A DNA stretch of 64,000 nt from Sphingobacteriaceae bacterium (GCA_903642215.1 CAHJWG010000008.1:1-64000); one strand, 5' to 3'; shown: positions 1 to 10,042, numbered from the stretch's first letter. Notes: a model not told the origin generated them from the letters alone. Made by a program: numbers and translations.

Positions 1-91
1 TTGATTTCACAACCAATAAACTCAGCTACCACGCTGCTTGATTTAACCCATCATACTTTTAAGAACACAACCAAAAATTTTAATTATTAAC

Positions 92-829
92 TTACTTGTT
101 TTTTAACATTCCGGCAGCATCTTCATCCAAAAACCATTGAATATCGCTATTATCTGTTTTGATTAATTGAGCTGGATATTCCTGAATATTGGTTTCATCT
201 TCCAGCACATGATGCACAGCTTCTGCCTTACCCGCTCCATATAGTAAAAATGCAATTTGATGCGCTTCGTTGATCATTGGTGCCGTCATCGAAATGCGAT
301 AAACCTGCTGGTCTTCTAAAAAAACAGCTTTTACCGAAGATTCCCGATCCTGTAATATCGACGTATGCGGAAATAAAGAAGCTGTATGAGAATTATCTCC
401 TAAACCAAGCAAAATCAAATCAAATTTTACGTTATAAGGTTTAAAATGTGTGTAAATAGCCGAGGCATAAGCTTCGGCCGCTTGATCTGGAGGCAAGGTT
501 GTATTTACAGAAATTATTTGCGAAGAAGGTATTTGAAGTGGATCAAATAATGCTTTTTTCGACATCAAATAATTACTCTCCGGAGAATCTGCCGGAACAT
601 AACGCTCATCACCAAAAAAAAAATAAACTTTATCCCAATCCAGCTTTTCTTTATAATCGGATGAAGCCAACATTTCATACATTTTTTTGGGAGAAGAGCC
701 GCCCGAAAGTGCTACATTAAAAATGCCGTTTTGGGTAATTGCTTCGTTTCCTAACTTGATGAAATAAGCCACAATAGCCGTTAAAACTTCATCCGGTGTT
801 TTAAAAATATTCAGTTTAACGTTTTCCAT
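92..829 (-). CDS. pgl: 6-phosphogluconolactonase
   Basis: Hydrolyses 6-phosphogluconolactone to 6-phosphogluconate, step 2 of the oxidative pentose phosphate pathway (cytoplasm). The 245-residue protein carries the family's SGGSSP loop (42-47), the FFGDERYVP motif (70-79) and GLGDNSHTASLFP (142-154), a slightly altered form of the usual GxGxDGHTASLFP. The start is set by a TAATG junction in which the last base of the zwf stop is the first base of this ATG, so translation is probably coupled to zwf; an upstream in-frame ATG would lie inside zwf. It is the last gene of the pentose phosphate run. Confidence 0.96.
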   Translation of the reverse strand: MENVKLNIFKTPDEVLTAIVAYFIKLGNEAITQNGIFNVALSGGSSPKKMYEMLASSDYKEKLDWDKVYFFFGDERYVPADSPESNYLMSKKALFDPLQIPSSQIISVNTTLPPDQAAEAYASAIYTHFKPYNVKFDLILLGLGDNSHTASLFPHTSILQDRESSVKAVFLEDQQVYRISMTAPMINEAHQIAFLLYGAGKAEAVHHVLEDETNIQEYPAQLIKTDNSDIQWFLDEDAAGMLKNK

Positions 830-2343
830 TATTTCTGATCCTGTTTTAACGGAAGCGTAAACCAATGGAAACCATCTTTTGCAATCAAAGCTTCTGCAAC
901 TTCCGGCCCCCAGGAATCAGCAGAATAACTTGGGAATTTAGAACTCTTTTTAGTTTCCCAAACATTTAAAATCGGCATAATTAAAGCCCAGGCAGCCTCT
1001 ACCTGATCGGCACGCATAAATAAAGTTTGGTCGCCCTGCATTGTATCCAAAATCAAAGTTTCATACGCTTCGGGTGCCTGGTTGCTGTACGTTCCTTTAT
1101 AATCAAAAACCATATCAACTGTGTTAATAACCATATCAACGCCCGGCCTTTTTGCCTGTACCTGTAACCGGATACTCATTTCCGGCTGGATGCTGATAAT
1201 TAACCGGTTTTGCTGCCAGCTTTCGGTTGCTTCTTCCGGGAAAACCGGGTGCGGAACATCTTTAAATTGAATTGTAATTACGGAGGCAGACTGATGCAAA
1301 CGCTTGCCGGTACGAACGTAAAACGGAACACCTTGCCAGCGCCAGTTATCTACAAAAAATTTAACTGCGGCAAAAGTTTCGGTGTTAGATTCCGGGTTCA
1401 CATTCTTTTCCTGGCGATAGCCCGGAACTTCTTTTCCTTCAATCCAACCTTTCCCATATTGACCGCGAACTGCAGAATTTTTAATATTATCTGCGCTAAA
1501 ACGGCGCATGGCATTTAAAACGTCAACCTTTTTATTACGGATTTCATCAGCATCAAAATTCACGGGGATTTCCATCGCTACCAAACAAAGCAATTGCAAA
1601 ATATGGTTTTGGATCATATCCCGCAGTGCGCCCGCACCTTCGTAATAATCACCGCGATCGGCAACGCCCAGCTGTTCTGTTACTGAGATTTGGATATGCT
1701 CGATGTAATTCCGGTTCCATAAAGGCTCCAGTAAGGAGTTGGCAAAGCGGAAAGTGAGAATATTCTGTACCGTTTCTTTGCCCAAATAATGATCAATCCG
1801 ATAAATCTGTTTTTCCTGAAAAATTCCCTGCAATAATTTATTTAAAGATTTTGCAGATTCCAAATCATGGCCAAATGGTTTTTCAATTACAATCCGTGTT
1901 TTTTCCGGATTTTCTGCCAGCTTACTTTTTGAGATATTTTCGGCAATAATCGGGAAGAATTGAGGGGAAACGGCTAAATAATAAATCACGTTTGCTTCCA
2001 GTTTCCATGCTTCTTCATATTGTTTGATGAGATTACCAAAAGCAGTATAAGTTTCTGCATCATTTAAATCTGCAGGCTGATAAATTACATTATCAGAAAA
2101 CTTTTTCCACTGCTCCGGATCAGCTTTTCCGCTACGCGAAAACTGGTTGATTCCTTCCAGTAATTTCGCTCTGAAATCATCATTAGAAAGTTTTGTCCTG
2201 CCTGTGCCTATAATCGTAAATTGATCCGGCAACCAATTGTCTAAAAACAAGTTGTAAAGCGCGGGGGTAATTTTGCGCCAGTTTAAATCGCCGGTCCCGC
2301 CAAAAATCACAAATATATTAGGCTGATTCTTGTTTGATTTCAT
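829..2343 (-). CDS. zwf: glucose-6-phosphate 1-dehydrogenase
   Basis: Oxidises glucose 6-phosphate to 6-phosphogluconolactone with NAD(P)+, the committed step of the oxidative pentose phosphate pathway. At 504 residues it has normal family length. Visible motifs: nucleotide-binding GGTGDL (15-20), EKPFGHD (154-160) and the substrate-binding/catalytic RIDHYLGKE (182-190). The open frame extends upstream into gnd, but the ATG at 2343 places the Rossmann motif correctly and leaves a 46-nt spacer. That spacer holds a copy of the interspersed CTTCTTTTA repeat. Lies between gnd and pgl in the same direction. Confidence 0.97.
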   Translation of the reverse strand: MKSNKNQPNIFVIFGGTGDLNWRKITPALYNLFLDNWLPDQFTIIGTGRTKLSNDDFRAKLLEGINQFSRSGKADPEQWKKFSDNVIYQPADLNDAETYTAFGNLIKQYEEAWKLEANVIYYLAVSPQFFPIIAENISKSKLAENPEKTRIVIEKPFGHDLESAKSLNKLLQGIFQEKQIYRIDHYLGKETVQNILTFRFANSLLEPLWNRNYIEHIQISVTEQLGVADRGDYYEGAGALRDMIQNHILQLLCLVAMEIPVNFDADEIRNKKVDVLNAMRRFSADNIKNSAVRGQYGKGWIEGKEVPGYRQEKNVNPESNTETFAAVKFFVDNWRWQGVPFYVRTGKRLHQSASVITIQFKDVPHPVFPEEATESWQQNRLIISIQPEMSIRLQVQAKRPGVDMVINTVDMVFDYKGTYSNQAPEAYETLILDTMQGDQTLFMRADQVEAAWALIMPILNVWETKKSSKFPSYSADSWGPEVAEALIAKDGFHWFTLPLKQDQK

Positions 2344-2373
2344 GTTTTTCAAAAGGATTTTGTAAAAAGTAGT

Positions 2374-2387
2374 GGTAAAAGAAGCAC
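2374..2387 (-). repeat. interspersed CTTCTTTTA repeat, gnd/zwf spacer
   Basis: Copy GTGCTTCTTTTACC read on the minus strand, filling most of the 46-nt spacer between gnd and zwf. It is inside an apparent operon, so it is unlikely to be a strong terminator here. Confidence 0.75.
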
Positions 2388-2389
2388 GG

Positions 2390-3826
2390 TCAGTTATTGG
2401 TTTTTGCAGAAGGAATTTGCTGCCATTCTGTATGGAAAACACCCTGCTGGCCGATCAGTTCGTAGGTATGTGCACCAAAATAATCCCGTTGTGCCTGGAT
2501 TAAATTTGATGGTAAATTTTTGGTTCGGAAGGTTTCAAAGTAACTTAAACAAGCGCAATAAGCCGGGATGGAAACGCCGGATTTTATAGCTGCCGCAACT
2601 ACGTTACGCATGCCGGTTTCGGTTTCTTTAACTAATCCCCGTACGGTTTCATCTAACAGCAATAACTCCATGCCGTCATTCTGGTTGAAAGCTTCAGTAA
2701 TCACGTTCAAAAATTCGGAACGAATAATACAGCCGCCCCGCCAGATTTTTGCAATTGCAGCCAGATCTAACTCGTACTTATAATCCGCGGAAGCCTTGTA
2801 AAGCAAGTGCATGCCTTGTGTATAAGTTATGATGGTATTAAAATAAAAAGCCTGCTCTAAGGAAACCAGAAACTCCTCCTTATTTTCTGCCATTAAAGGA
2901 AGCTCTTCATCAAAAGCCTCGGATAATTTAATACGAAGTGCTTTATATTTTGAAAGATCGCGCATGGAAACAGCAGAATCAATAGTTGGGATCGGAAGTT
3001 CCAGATCCATCGCTACCTGTGAAGTCCATTTTCCTGTTCCTTTCGCGCGTGCTTCATCTTTTATAGTGTTTAAAAGAAGCTCGTTTTTACCTTCATCTTT
3101 AAAATTAAAAATGTCTTTGGTAATATCCAGCAGGTAAGATTTTAACCTGCCCTCGTTCCACTGAGCAAATACTTTTTGGATAGACTCATCATCCAGATTT
3201 AAACCTTTTTTTAGGATGCCGTAAGTTTCGGCAATCAGCTGCATCAAGCCGTATTCAATACCATTGTGTACCATTTTTACAAAATGGCCGGATGCACCGG
3301 GGCCGATGTAAGTAACACAAGGATCGCCATTTACCTGGGCAGCAATAGCATTAAAAATATTTTTTACATGCTGATAAGCTTCTTCATCACCGCCTGGCAT
3401 CATGCTCGGGCCTTTACGGGCACCTTCTTCTCCACCGGAAATCCCCATTCCAAAAAAATGCAATTTCTTAGTTTGCAAGTAATCTACACGCCGGTCTGTA
3501 TCTGTAAAATGAGAGTTTCCGCCATCAATAATAATATCTCCCTCTTCCATCAGCGGAATTAAATCTTCGATTACGCTGTCTACAATTTTCCCTGCCGGAA
3601 CCAGCATCATTAAAGCACGAGGTTTTTGCAGGCTGCTTACAAAGTCCTGCAAGGCGGTAAAACCTTTTACGGGTTTTCCCTGTCCTTCTTTTTCAAGCAT
3701 AGCAACTTTATTTGCATCTGTATCATAACCTGCACCAGGGAAATTATGATCGGTCATGTTTAGCAGTAAATTTCTGCCCATGGTTCCCAGTCCGATCATT
3801 CCAAATGTATATTTAGTATCCGGCAT
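2390..3826 (-). CDS. gnd: 6-phosphogluconate dehydrogenase, decarboxylating
   Basis: Converts 6-phosphogluconate to ribulose 5-phosphate and CO2 with NADP+. The 478-residue protein has the family's usual length, with the N-terminal Rossmann motif GLGTMG (12-17), the substrate loop [10 protein letters not shown] (131-140) and the catalytic lysine region [13 protein letters not shown] (181-193, K184). The C-terminal helical domain is present. It is followed 46 nt later by zwf and preceded by a HAD phosphatase 10 nt away, consistent with co-transcription. Confidence 0.97.
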   Translation of the reverse strand: MPDTKYTFGMIGLGTMGRNLLLNMTDHNFPGAGYDTDANKVAMLEKEGQGKPVKGFTALQDFVSSLQKPRALMMLVPAGKIVDSVIEDLIPLMEEGDIIIDGGNSHFTDTDRRVDYLQTKKLHFFGMGISGGEEGARKGPSMMPGGDEEAYQHVKNIFNAIAAQVNGDPCVTYIGPGASGHFVKMVHNGIEYGLMQLIAETYGILKKGLNLDDESIQKVFAQWNEGRLKSYLLDITKDIFNFKDEGKNELLLNTIKDEARAKGTGKWTSQVAMDLELPIPTIDSAVSMRDLSKYKALRIKLSEAFDEELPLMAENKEEFLVSLEQAFYFNTIITYTQGMHLLYKASADYKYELDLAAIAKIWRGGCIIRSEFLNVITEAFNQNDGMELLLLDETVRGLVKETETGMRNVVAAAIKSGVSIPAYCACLSYFETFRTKNLPSNLIQAQRDYFGAHTYELIGQQGVFHTEWQQIPSAKTNN

Positions 3827-3836
3827 TTTATTGTAA

Positions 3837-4451
3837 TTAATGTGTTTTAATGTTTTCTAAAATCTGTTTGGTTGTTTCAAAATTGGTATGCTGAAACACG
3901 TTTATACCCGTTCTGCGTGCGGCTTCTACTAACATGGGCCGGTCATCAAAATAATAACACTGCTCCGGGTTAACCTGCGCAATACCCATTGCAAGTTTAA
4001 AAATAGAAGGGTCAGGTTTACGCATCCCTACATCACAGGAAGAAATAAATGCATCAAAGCATTGATGCAAACCAAACTTTTTTATGCGGTAATCATTCAG
4101 CTCTTTTCCTTCATTGTTGATGGAAAAAATTCGGAAACCACATGTTTTTTTCCAATCTATTAACCAGGTTAATAATTCCGGCAGTTCTTTAGATTCTGAG
4201 AAGATGAAAGATTTAAAATCTTCTCTTGTAAAGCTCCGCGGATGATGAAAAACTACCGTATCGAGATATTCATCAAGTGTGATTTTACCAATTTCGTATA
4301 TATTGAAAATAAGATTATGAAGTGCTTCCATCTCTGCATAATCAATTTCAAATATTTTTGCTGCCGTTTGCCGGGATTCATGTCCCCAGCCGTTGGTAAG
4401 CAGTACGCCACCTACGTCCAGAAACAGGATTTTGGGATAATCAGCTTCCAT
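3837..4451 (-). CDS. HAD-superfamily phosphatase (YihX-like)
   Basis: Predicted phosphatase of 204 residues. HAD motifs are visible: motif I FLDVGGVLL with nucleophile D12, motif II S110-I-N-N, motif III K145 in RKPDPSIF and motif IV FDD (168-170). The second aspartate of motif I (DxD) is replaced by G, as in the DxGGVL branch that contains E. coli YihX, an alpha-glucose-1-phosphate phosphatase. Its position between tal and gnd suggests a sugar-phosphate or repair role, but the substrate cannot be read from sequence. Confidence 0.85.
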   Translation of the reverse strand: MEADYPKILFLDVGGVLLTNGWGHESRQTAAKIFEIDYAEMEALHNLIFNIYEIGKITLDEYLDTVVFHHPRSFTREDFKSFIFSESKELPELLTWLIDWKKTCGFRIFSINNEGKELNDYRIKKFGLHQCFDAFISSCDVGMRKPDPSIFKLAMGIAQVNPEQCYYFDDRPMLVEAARRTGINVFQHTNFETTKQILENIKTH

Positions 4452-4459
4452 AAATATGC

Positions 4460-5563
4460 TTACGCTAATGCTTTTTGCTTTTGTGTTTCTATTGCAGCAA
4501 GTAATTTATCGTAAGGTTTGTTAAATTTTTCGATACCTTCCTCTTCCAGTTGCTGCGTAACAGCATTTAAATTGATACCTGCTGCCTTGATTTGTTCTAA
4601 AACAGAATCAGCCTGATCCAAATCGGTTTCTAATGTATCAGCTGCATTACCATGATCGCGGAATGCTTCTAATGTTTCCATCGGGATGGTATCTACCGTA
4701 TCTTTTCCGATTAATGCTTCTACATATTTTACATCAGAAAAAGCCGGATCTTTGCTGCCCGTACTTGCCCAAAGCAAACGTTGCGGCTTCGCTCCTTTTT
4801 CTTCTAACTTCTTGAAACGATCTGTATTGAAAACACGCTTGTAAATTTCGTATGCTTTTTTTGCAGATGCAATTGCTACTTCGCCTTTTAAGTTATCCAA
4901 TCCCTTTTCTTTCAGCATCGGGTCAATCAACACATCAATCCTGCTTAAAAAGAAACTTGCAACAGAAGAAACATATTCAATCGGTTTACCTGCGTTTGCG
5001 CGTTCTTCCAAACCAGAAATATAAGCTTCGGTTACAGCTTCGTATCTTTCCAAGCCAAAAAGTAAGGTTACATTGATGTTTAAACCTTCGGCAATACATT
5101 TCTGTATGGCAGGCAAACCTTCTTTCGTTCCCGGGATTTTGATCATTACATTATCCTTATGCACGGCTTTCCAAAGTTCTAAAGCTTGTTTCGTGGTTCC
5201 TTCGGTGTCCAAAGCTAAACGCGGCGAAACCTCTAAACTCACGTAACCATCGGCACCTTTTACTTCCTCTTCATAAACCTGCGTAAATAAATCGGCAGCA
5301 CGCTTAATATCTTCTACAGCTACACCATAAAAAATATCATCATTGCTTTTGCCTTCTTTGGCTAACTTGGCAATATCTTCATCATAATCAGAACTGCTGC
5401 TGAAAGCTTTTTCAAAAATGGCCGGGTTTGAGGTTACGCCGCGTACGCCGTCTTCGGTAATCAATTTCTGCATATCGCCGGAATCCATGATTCTGCGGTC
5501 GATAAAATCAAGCCAGATACTTTGGCCGAAATCGTGTATTTTTTTTACTCTATTTGGTTCCAT
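4460..5563 (-). CDS. tal: transaldolase (long form)
   Basis: Transfers dihydroxyacetone units between sugar phosphates in the non-oxidative pentose phosphate pathway. The 367-residue length fits the long transaldolase subfamily rather than the short FSA-like forms. Visible are TSNPAIF (44-50) and the Schiff-base lysine region MIKIPGTKEG (140-149, K142). The start at 5563 has a copy of the interspersed repeat directly upstream, so its AGAAG occupies the normal ribosome-binding position. Follows rpiB by 17 nt. Confidence 0.95.
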   Translation of the reverse strand: MEPNRVKKIHDFGQSIWLDFIDRRIMDSGDMQKLITEDGVRGVTSNPAIFEKAFSSSSDYDEDIAKLAKEGKSNDDIFYGVAVEDIKRAADLFTQVYEEEVKGADGYVSLEVSPRLALDTEGTTKQALELWKAVHKDNVMIKIPGTKEGLPAIQKCIAEGLNINVTLLFGLERYEAVTEAYISGLEERANAGKPIEYVSSVASFFLSRIDVLIDPMLKEKGLDNLKGEVAIASAKKAYEIYKRVFNTDRFKKLEEKGAKPQRLLWASTGSKDPAFSDVKYVEALIGKDTVDTIPMETLEAFRDHGNAADTLETDLDQADSVLEQIKAAGINLNAVTQQLEEEGIEKFNKPYDKLLAAIETQKQKALA

Positions 5564-5564
5564 G

Positions 5565-5578
5565 ATACTTCTTTTAAG
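5565..5578 (+). repeat. interspersed CTTCTTTTA repeat, directly before tal start
   Basis: Reads ATACTTCTTTTAAG on the plus strand. In the direction of tal it is CTTAAAAGAAGTAT followed at once by C and the ATG, so the AGAAG could double as a Shine-Dalgarno-like element. Confidence 0.75.
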
Positions 5579-5580
5579 GG

Positions 5581-6024
5581 TTATTTTTCTATTTGATAAA
5601 CTTTGTTTAATCGCCTCAAATGCCTTTCTGCACCAATAAATTCTGCTTTTAAAAAAGAGTTCACTAATTCTTGTGCAACGTTAAAACCAACAACACGGCC
5701 GCCAATCGTCATCACATTCATGTTATCATCTTCAACACCCTGATGTGCAGAAAAATGATCGGTAATTAAAGCAGCGCGAACGCCGTGGACTTTGTTGGCG
5801 GCAATACAGGCACCAACGCCGCTGCCGCAAACGGCAATACCACGTTCAACTTCATTTTTCGCTACAGCCCTGGCTAAAGGGATAACGTAATCCGGGAAAT
5901 CATCCAACTGTACCAAAGAAGCTGCGCCGAAATCTACCACTTCGTGGCCCAACCCTTTTAAATAATCCCGAAGCATTTCTTTCAGTTCAAAACCGCCGTG
6001 ATCTGCTGCAATTCCAACTTTCAT
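5581..6024 (-). CDS. rpiB: ribose-5-phosphate isomerase B
   Basis: Interconverts ribulose 5-phosphate and ribose 5-phosphate. The protein has 147 residues, with GIAADHGG (4-11, D8 in the substrate-binding position) and VCGSGVG (65-71) bearing the catalytic C66. The ATG at 6024 is preferred: an upstream in-frame ATG would add about 13 lysine-rich residues encoded by the intergenic repeat. Sits between tkt and tal. Confidence 0.95.
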   Translation of the reverse strand: MKVGIAADHGGFELKEMLRDYLKGLGHEVVDFGAASLVQLDDFPDYVIPLARAVAKNEVERGIAVCGSGVGACIAANKVHGVRAALITDHFSAHQGVEDDNMNVMTIGGRVVGFNVAQELVNSFLKAEFIGAERHLRRLNKVYQIEK

Positions 6025-6042
6025 TTTTTTTGATTTTTTGTT

Positions 6043-6056
6043 GATAAAAGAAGTAA
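6043..6056 (-). repeat. interspersed CTTCTTTTA repeat, upstream of rpiB
   Basis: Reads TTACTTCTTTTATC on the minus strand, followed by AACAAAAAA, about 18 nt before the rpiB ATG. Confidence 0.75.
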
Positions 6057-6141
6057 GCCTCACCCTAAATCCCTCTCGAAAAGAGAGGAACTTGAAAACT
6101 TTTGTAACTGATTCCCTCTCCTATGGAGCGGGTTGGGTTAA
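6057..6141. repeat. CCCTCTC double-hairpin repeat in tkt/rpiB spacer
   Basis: Two hairpins lie side by side. Stem 1 is CCTCTC (6072-6077) with GAGAGG (6083-6088). Stem 2 is CCCTCTCC (6114-6121) with GGAGCGGG (6125-6132), one mismatch. The outer flanks CACCCTAA and GGTTGGGTTA are roughly complementary. The layout is that of a dispersed palindromic element. It lies between two copies of the CTTCTTTTA repeat, which point toward each other. Confidence 0.7.
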
Positions 6142-6148
6142 AACTCAG

Positions 6149-6162
6149 ATACTTCTTTTACC
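6149..6162 (+). repeat. interspersed CTTCTTTTA repeat, 3' of tkt
   Basis: Reads ATACTTCTTTTACC on the plus strand, 9 nt beyond the tkt stop codon. It forms an outward boundary of the tkt/rpiB spacer element. Confidence 0.75.
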
Positions 6163-6170
6163 GGTTAAAT

Positions 6171-8183
6171 TTAAGCAATCAAAGCTTTTGCTTTTTCTAC
6201 AACGTTTTCAACCGTAAAGCCGAAAACTTTGTACAGTTCTTCTGCCGGGGCAGATTCACCAAAAGTGTGCATTCCGATCACATCACCTTCGTCTGATACA
6301 TATTTGTGCCAGCCCAAAGTAGAAGCCATCTCTACTGCCAAACGTTTTTTCAGGTTTTTAGGGAATATTTTTTCTTTATATTCAGCATCCTGTTTTTCAA
6401 ATAATTCCCAGGATGGCATACTAATTACACGGGCTGCAATACCTTCTTCTTTCAGTTTTGCTTGTGCATCCATAATCAGGGAAACTTCAGAACCGGTAGC
6501 AATCAGCAATAGTTGCGGATTTTCTGCATCAGATAAAATGTAAGCACCTTTTTCCAGCTGCGTAGCTTTACCATATTTTTCCTGATCGATGGTTGGCAAA
6601 CCTTGACGGGTGAAAACCAGAATCACCGGGCCACCAACATGCTCAATCGCCACGCGCCATGCTTGTGCAGTTTCGTTGGCATCAGCCGGGCGGATTAAAG
6701 TTGTATTCGGGATTGAACGCAGCGAAATCAGCTGTTCTACCGGCTGGTGCGTAGTTCCGTCCTCACCCAAACCAATACTATCGTGTGTATAGATGAAAAT
6801 CGGTTTGATTTTCATGATCGCGGCCAAACGAATTGGCGGACGCATGTATTCTGAAAAAATCAGGAAAGTGGCACCGAAAGGGATAATGCCTTTGGTTAGG
6901 GCCATTCCGTTTAAAGCAGAACCCATTGCATGTTCGCGGATACCGAAGTGGAAGTTTCTACCGGTTCTATCTTCTGCAGTAAAAGATTCGAATTTTTTCA
7001 GATTAGTTTCGGTAGACGGAGCTAAATCCGCAGCACCACCAATTAAACCAGGCAAAACCGGAGCTATCGCGTTTAATACTTCTCCCGATGCTTTACGTGT
7101 TGCAATTTTGCCAGCATCTGCTTTGTAAGTTGGGATTGTGTTTTGCCAGCCTTCCGGTAGTTTTCCGCTGCTTAACAATTCAAATTCGGCTGCTAAATCC
7201 GGAAATTCTTTTTTATAAGCTGCATACTGCTCGTTCCATTTCTGCTCTTTTTCTTCACCTTTTTTTCCACATTCCAAATAGAAATCAGATACTTCTTTTG
7301 GCACATAAAAAAACTGTTCCGGGTCAAAACCCATTCCTTCTTTAACCAATTTTACTTCTTTTTCGCCCAGCGGAGAACCATGTGCTCCTGCTGTATCTAC
7401 TTTATTCGGGCTGCCGTAAGCCAAATGCGTGCGTACTTTTATTAAAGACGGCTTACGGATTTCAATTTTGGCATTGTGTACCGCAGCACGGATAGCGGCC
7501 ACATCATTGCCATCATCTACAACCTGCACGTGCCAGCCGTAAGCTTTAAAACGGGCAGCCACATCTTCTGTAAAAGCAATATCGGTATCGCCTTCTATTG
7601 AAATGTGATTATCATCATACAAATAAATCAGGTTACCTAATTCTAACTGAGAAGCTAAAGAAGCGGCTTCGGAAGTTACGCCTTCCATCATATCGCCATC
7701 GCTGCAAATTGCGAAAATTTTGTAGTCGAAAATATGATAACCAGGCTTATTATAGCGGCCTGCCAAATGTTTTTGGCCGATAGCAAAACCAACACCATTG
7801 GCAAAACCCTGGCCTAACGGACCGGTAGTTACATCAATTCCGGGAGCCAAACCGTATTCCGGATGACCAGCAGTTTTACTGTTTAACTGACGGAAACTTT
7901 TTAAGTCATCCATCGATAAACCATAACCTGTAAGATGCAGAAAGCAATACTGTAGCATGCAACCATGCCCTGCAGAAAGGATAAAACGATCTCGGTTTGC
8001 CCACTCCGGGTTTTTAGGACTGTAATACATTTCCTGCGACCATAAAACATGTGCCATTGGTGCTGCGCCCATCGGCATGCCCGGATGGCCGGAATTTGCT
8101 TTCTGAACAGCATCAACCGATAAAATTCTTACCGTATCAATTGCCAGCTGTTCAAAATCCGTTGTTCCTACATTTACATTCAT
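6171..8183 (-). CDS. tkt: transketolase
   Basis: Thiamine-diphosphate enzyme moving two-carbon units between sugar phosphates. The 670-residue protein has all three domains: an N-terminal region with SGHPGMPMG (31-39) and the ThDP/Mg motif SDGDMMEG (161-168) followed by DDNH (190-193), a central pyrimidine-binding domain and a C-terminal domain. Normal length for the bacterial enzyme. Transcribed after the ROK kinase (40-nt gap) and before rpiB (146-nt gap with repeats). Confidence 0.96.
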   Translation of the reverse strand: MNVNVGTTDFEQLAIDTVRILSVDAVQKANSGHPGMPMGAAPMAHVLWSQEMYYSPKNPEWANRDRFILSAGHGCMLQYCFLHLTGYGLSMDDLKSFRQLNSKTAGHPEYGLAPGIDVTTGPLGQGFANGVGFAIGQKHLAGRYNKPGYHIFDYKIFAICSDGDMMEGVTSEAASLASQLELGNLIYLYDDNHISIEGDTDIAFTEDVAARFKAYGWHVQVVDDGNDVAAIRAAVHNAKIEIRKPSLIKVRTHLAYGSPNKVDTAGAHGSPLGEKEVKLVKEGMGFDPEQFFYVPKEVSDFYLECGKKGEEKEQKWNEQYAAYKKEFPDLAAEFELLSSGKLPEGWQNTIPTYKADAGKIATRKASGEVLNAIAPVLPGLIGGAADLAPSTETNLKKFESFTAEDRTGRNFHFGIREHAMGSALNGMALTKGIIPFGATFLIFSEYMRPPIRLAAIMKIKPIFIYTHDSIGLGEDGTTHQPVEQLISLRSIPNTTLIRPADANETAQAWRVAIEHVGGPVILVFTRQGLPTIDQEKYGKATQLEKGAYILSDAENPQLLLIATGSEVSLIMDAQAKLKEEGIAARVISMPSWELFEKQDAEYKEKIFPKNLKKRLAVEMASTLGWHKYVSDEGDVIGMHTFGESAPAEELYKVFGFTVENVVEKAKALIA

Positions 8184-8223
8184 TATTTTTTATTTTATAA
8201 AGGTTCAATATCAATATTAAAAA

Positions 8224-8955
8224 CTATTTGCCAAGGACACTTTCGTTTTGCTGCCATAACCTCGGGCCGCCTTTAATACCTTGCCGGTTAGATACTATTT
8301 TAACATTATCATCTAACTTAAAATCTATTTCGCTGGAGTTTCCTCCTCCAATGTATAAAAAATCGTAGTTAAATACTGTTTTTAAAACATCGATTACTTT
8401 TTTAACCCGTTTGTTCCAGCGATCATCACCGATTTCGTGGTAAGCTTTATCGCCCAGATATTCGTCGTAAGTTCCTTTTTTACTGAAAGGATGATGGGCC
8501 AGTTCCAGGTGAGGCAATAAAAAACCATCCTTAAAAAAAGCAGTTCCGAAACCGGTTCCGAGCGTAATTACCATTTCAAAGCCTTTACCATCAATTACGC
8601 CCATGCCCTGCATATCGGCATCATTTACCACGATGGCATTTTTACCTAAAGTATCTTTTAATAATTTTTGAAGATCAGTTTTTGCCCATAAATCAGTACC
8701 TAAATTTGGTGCGGTAAAAACAGTACCGTTTTTTACATAACCGGGGAAACCAGCAGAAATTTGATCGTAAGGCGGGAAATCTTTAATTAAATTTTTAATT
8801 GCATTGATTAAGTTTTCCGGGGAAGCAGGGCTTGGTGTTGGTGTTTTTTCGTATTCTTTAACGGAGTTTCCTTCCTGGTCTAAAATGGTAGCCTTGATGT
8901 GAGAACCGCCAATATCGATAGAAAGCGTTTTTTTATGGTCAGAAGAATTGTGCAT
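8224..8955 (-). CDS. ROK-family kinase, polyphosphate-glucokinase-like
   Basis: Predicted glucose kinase of 243 residues, about the length of polyphosphate glucokinases (PPGK) and shorter than typical ROK repressors. Phosphate-1 motif DIGGSHIK (14-21), catalytic NDADMQG (111-117) and phosphate-2 LGTGFG (132-137) resemble the PPGK signatures NDADAAG and LGTGIG. The zinc-binding CxCGxxGC motif of many ROK members is missing. As the first gene of the pentose phosphate run it would supply glucose 6-phosphate. Whether ATP or polyphosphate is the donor is not decided by sequence alone. Confidence 0.82.
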   Translation of the reverse strand: MHNSSDHKKTLSIDIGGSHIKATILDQEGNSVKEYEKTPTPSPASPENLINAIKNLIKDFPPYDQISAGFPGYVKNGTVFTAPNLGTDLWAKTDLQKLLKDTLGKNAIVVNDADMQGMGVIDGKGFEMVITLGTGFGTAFFKDGFLLPHLELAHHPFSKKGTYDEYLGDKAYHEIGDDRWNKRVKKVIDVLKTVFNYDFLYIGGGNSSEIDFKLDDNVKIVSNRQGIKGGPRLWQQNESVLGK

Positions 8956-9070
8956 AGCTAAAAATTTTCCCGAAAAGTAATGTTAATCTTCAAGATCGAA
9001 TGTACATAAATACAAATCAGGTAGTTTTCTGTTTTGTGTTTTGGTAATTGTAAATTACTTTATTGCACAG

Positions 9071-9084
9071 ATACTTCTTTTATC
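9071..9084 (+). repeat. interspersed CTTCTTTTA repeat, ROK kinase/pyrF spacer
   Basis: ATACTTCTTTTATC in the 250-nt spacer between the ROK kinase start and the pyrF stop. The rest of this spacer is AT-rich with no feature I can name; it must hold the promoter for the pentose phosphate run. Confidence 0.75.
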
Positions 9085-9205
9085 GCTACAATTTTTACTT
9101 TAAAACATCAACCTTTACGGGTAGAAAATAAAAATCATTTTTAAAAGATGAGTTATCCAATCCTGTAAGAATACAACTTCAAACTGTTGTTTTTCCCCTG
9201 AAAAA

Positions 9206-10042
9206 TTATTTTAAAAATCCGGTTTTAAAGAGTTCTGTTTCCATTTCCTGCTGTATTTTTAAAGCTTCTACCCGGGCAGCTTCTGCAAAATCTTTTCCGT
9301 TGGAAGCATATATAATTGCCCTGGAAGAATTTACAATTAATCCGCAATCAGTATTCATTCCGTATTTACAAACATCTGCTAAACTTCCGCCTTGCACGCC
9401 AACGCCCGGAACCAGCAAAAAATGTTTCGGCGCATGCTTTCTGATAGTTAAAAAAGCTTCGCCGCGGGTTGCGCCAACAACAAACATCAGCTGTTCGTCG
9501 GTTCCCCAATTTTGCGATTTTTGCAGCACTTGTTCATACAAAGCACCTGCTGTATTCTCCATCAATTGAAAATCCTCATGACTGTCATTGGAAGTTAAGG
9601 CCAGCAAAATCACCCATTTATTTTTATATTGTAAAAAAGGTATTACAGAATCTGCACCCATATACGGTGCAACCGTAACCGCATCAAACGACATTCCCGC
9701 TGTTTGCTGATCAAAAAAAGCTTTGGCGTACATTTGTCCGGTATTTCCAAGATCGCCGCGTTTGGCATCAGCAATTTTAAAAACATCATTTGGAATGTAA
9801 TTACAGGTATCGATTAAATTTTGCCAACCTTTTGCGCCGTAACTTTCGTAAAAAGCGGTGTTGGGCTTATAAGCGATACATAAATCATGTGTGGCATCAA
9901 TAATCCGGCGGTTAAATTCCATTACCGGATTAGGAAAATCATTTAAAAATAAGGGGATTTTTTCGGGATCAGTATCCAAACCGATACATAAAAAAGATTT
10001 TTTCTGCCGGATTTGGCTGATTAATTGCTGCCTTGAAAACAT
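9206..10042 (-). CDS. pyrF: orotidine 5'-phosphate decarboxylase
   Basis: Last step of UMP synthesis, OMP to UMP. The 278-residue length matches the longer OMPDC subfamily. Visible are [10 protein letters not shown] near the N terminus (21-30) and the catalytic DAKRGD (92-97), plus the C-terminal phosphate loop around VPGVGVQGG. Divergent from rho with a 257-nt spacer. No other pyr gene is nearby. Confidence 0.95.
   Translation of the reverse strand: MFSRQQLISQIRQKKSFLCIGLDTDPEKIPLFLNDFPNPVMEFNRRIIDATHDLCIAYKPNTAFYESYGAKGWQNLIDTCNYIPNDVFKIADAKRGDLGNTGQMYAKAFFDQQTAGMSFDAVTVAPYMGADSVIPFLQYKNKWVILLALTSNDSHEDFQLMENTAGALYEQVLQKSQNWGTDEQLMFVVGATRGEAFLTIRKHAPKHFLLVPGVGVQGGSLADVCKYGMNTDCGLIVNSSRAIIYASNGKDFAEAARVEALKIQQEMETELFKTGFLK

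Noticed and set aside
2344..2442. Upstream extension of the zwf frame into gnd
   Set aside because: Adds 33 unconserved residues ahead of the Rossmann motif and overlaps gnd; the ATG at 2343 gives a normal N terminus.
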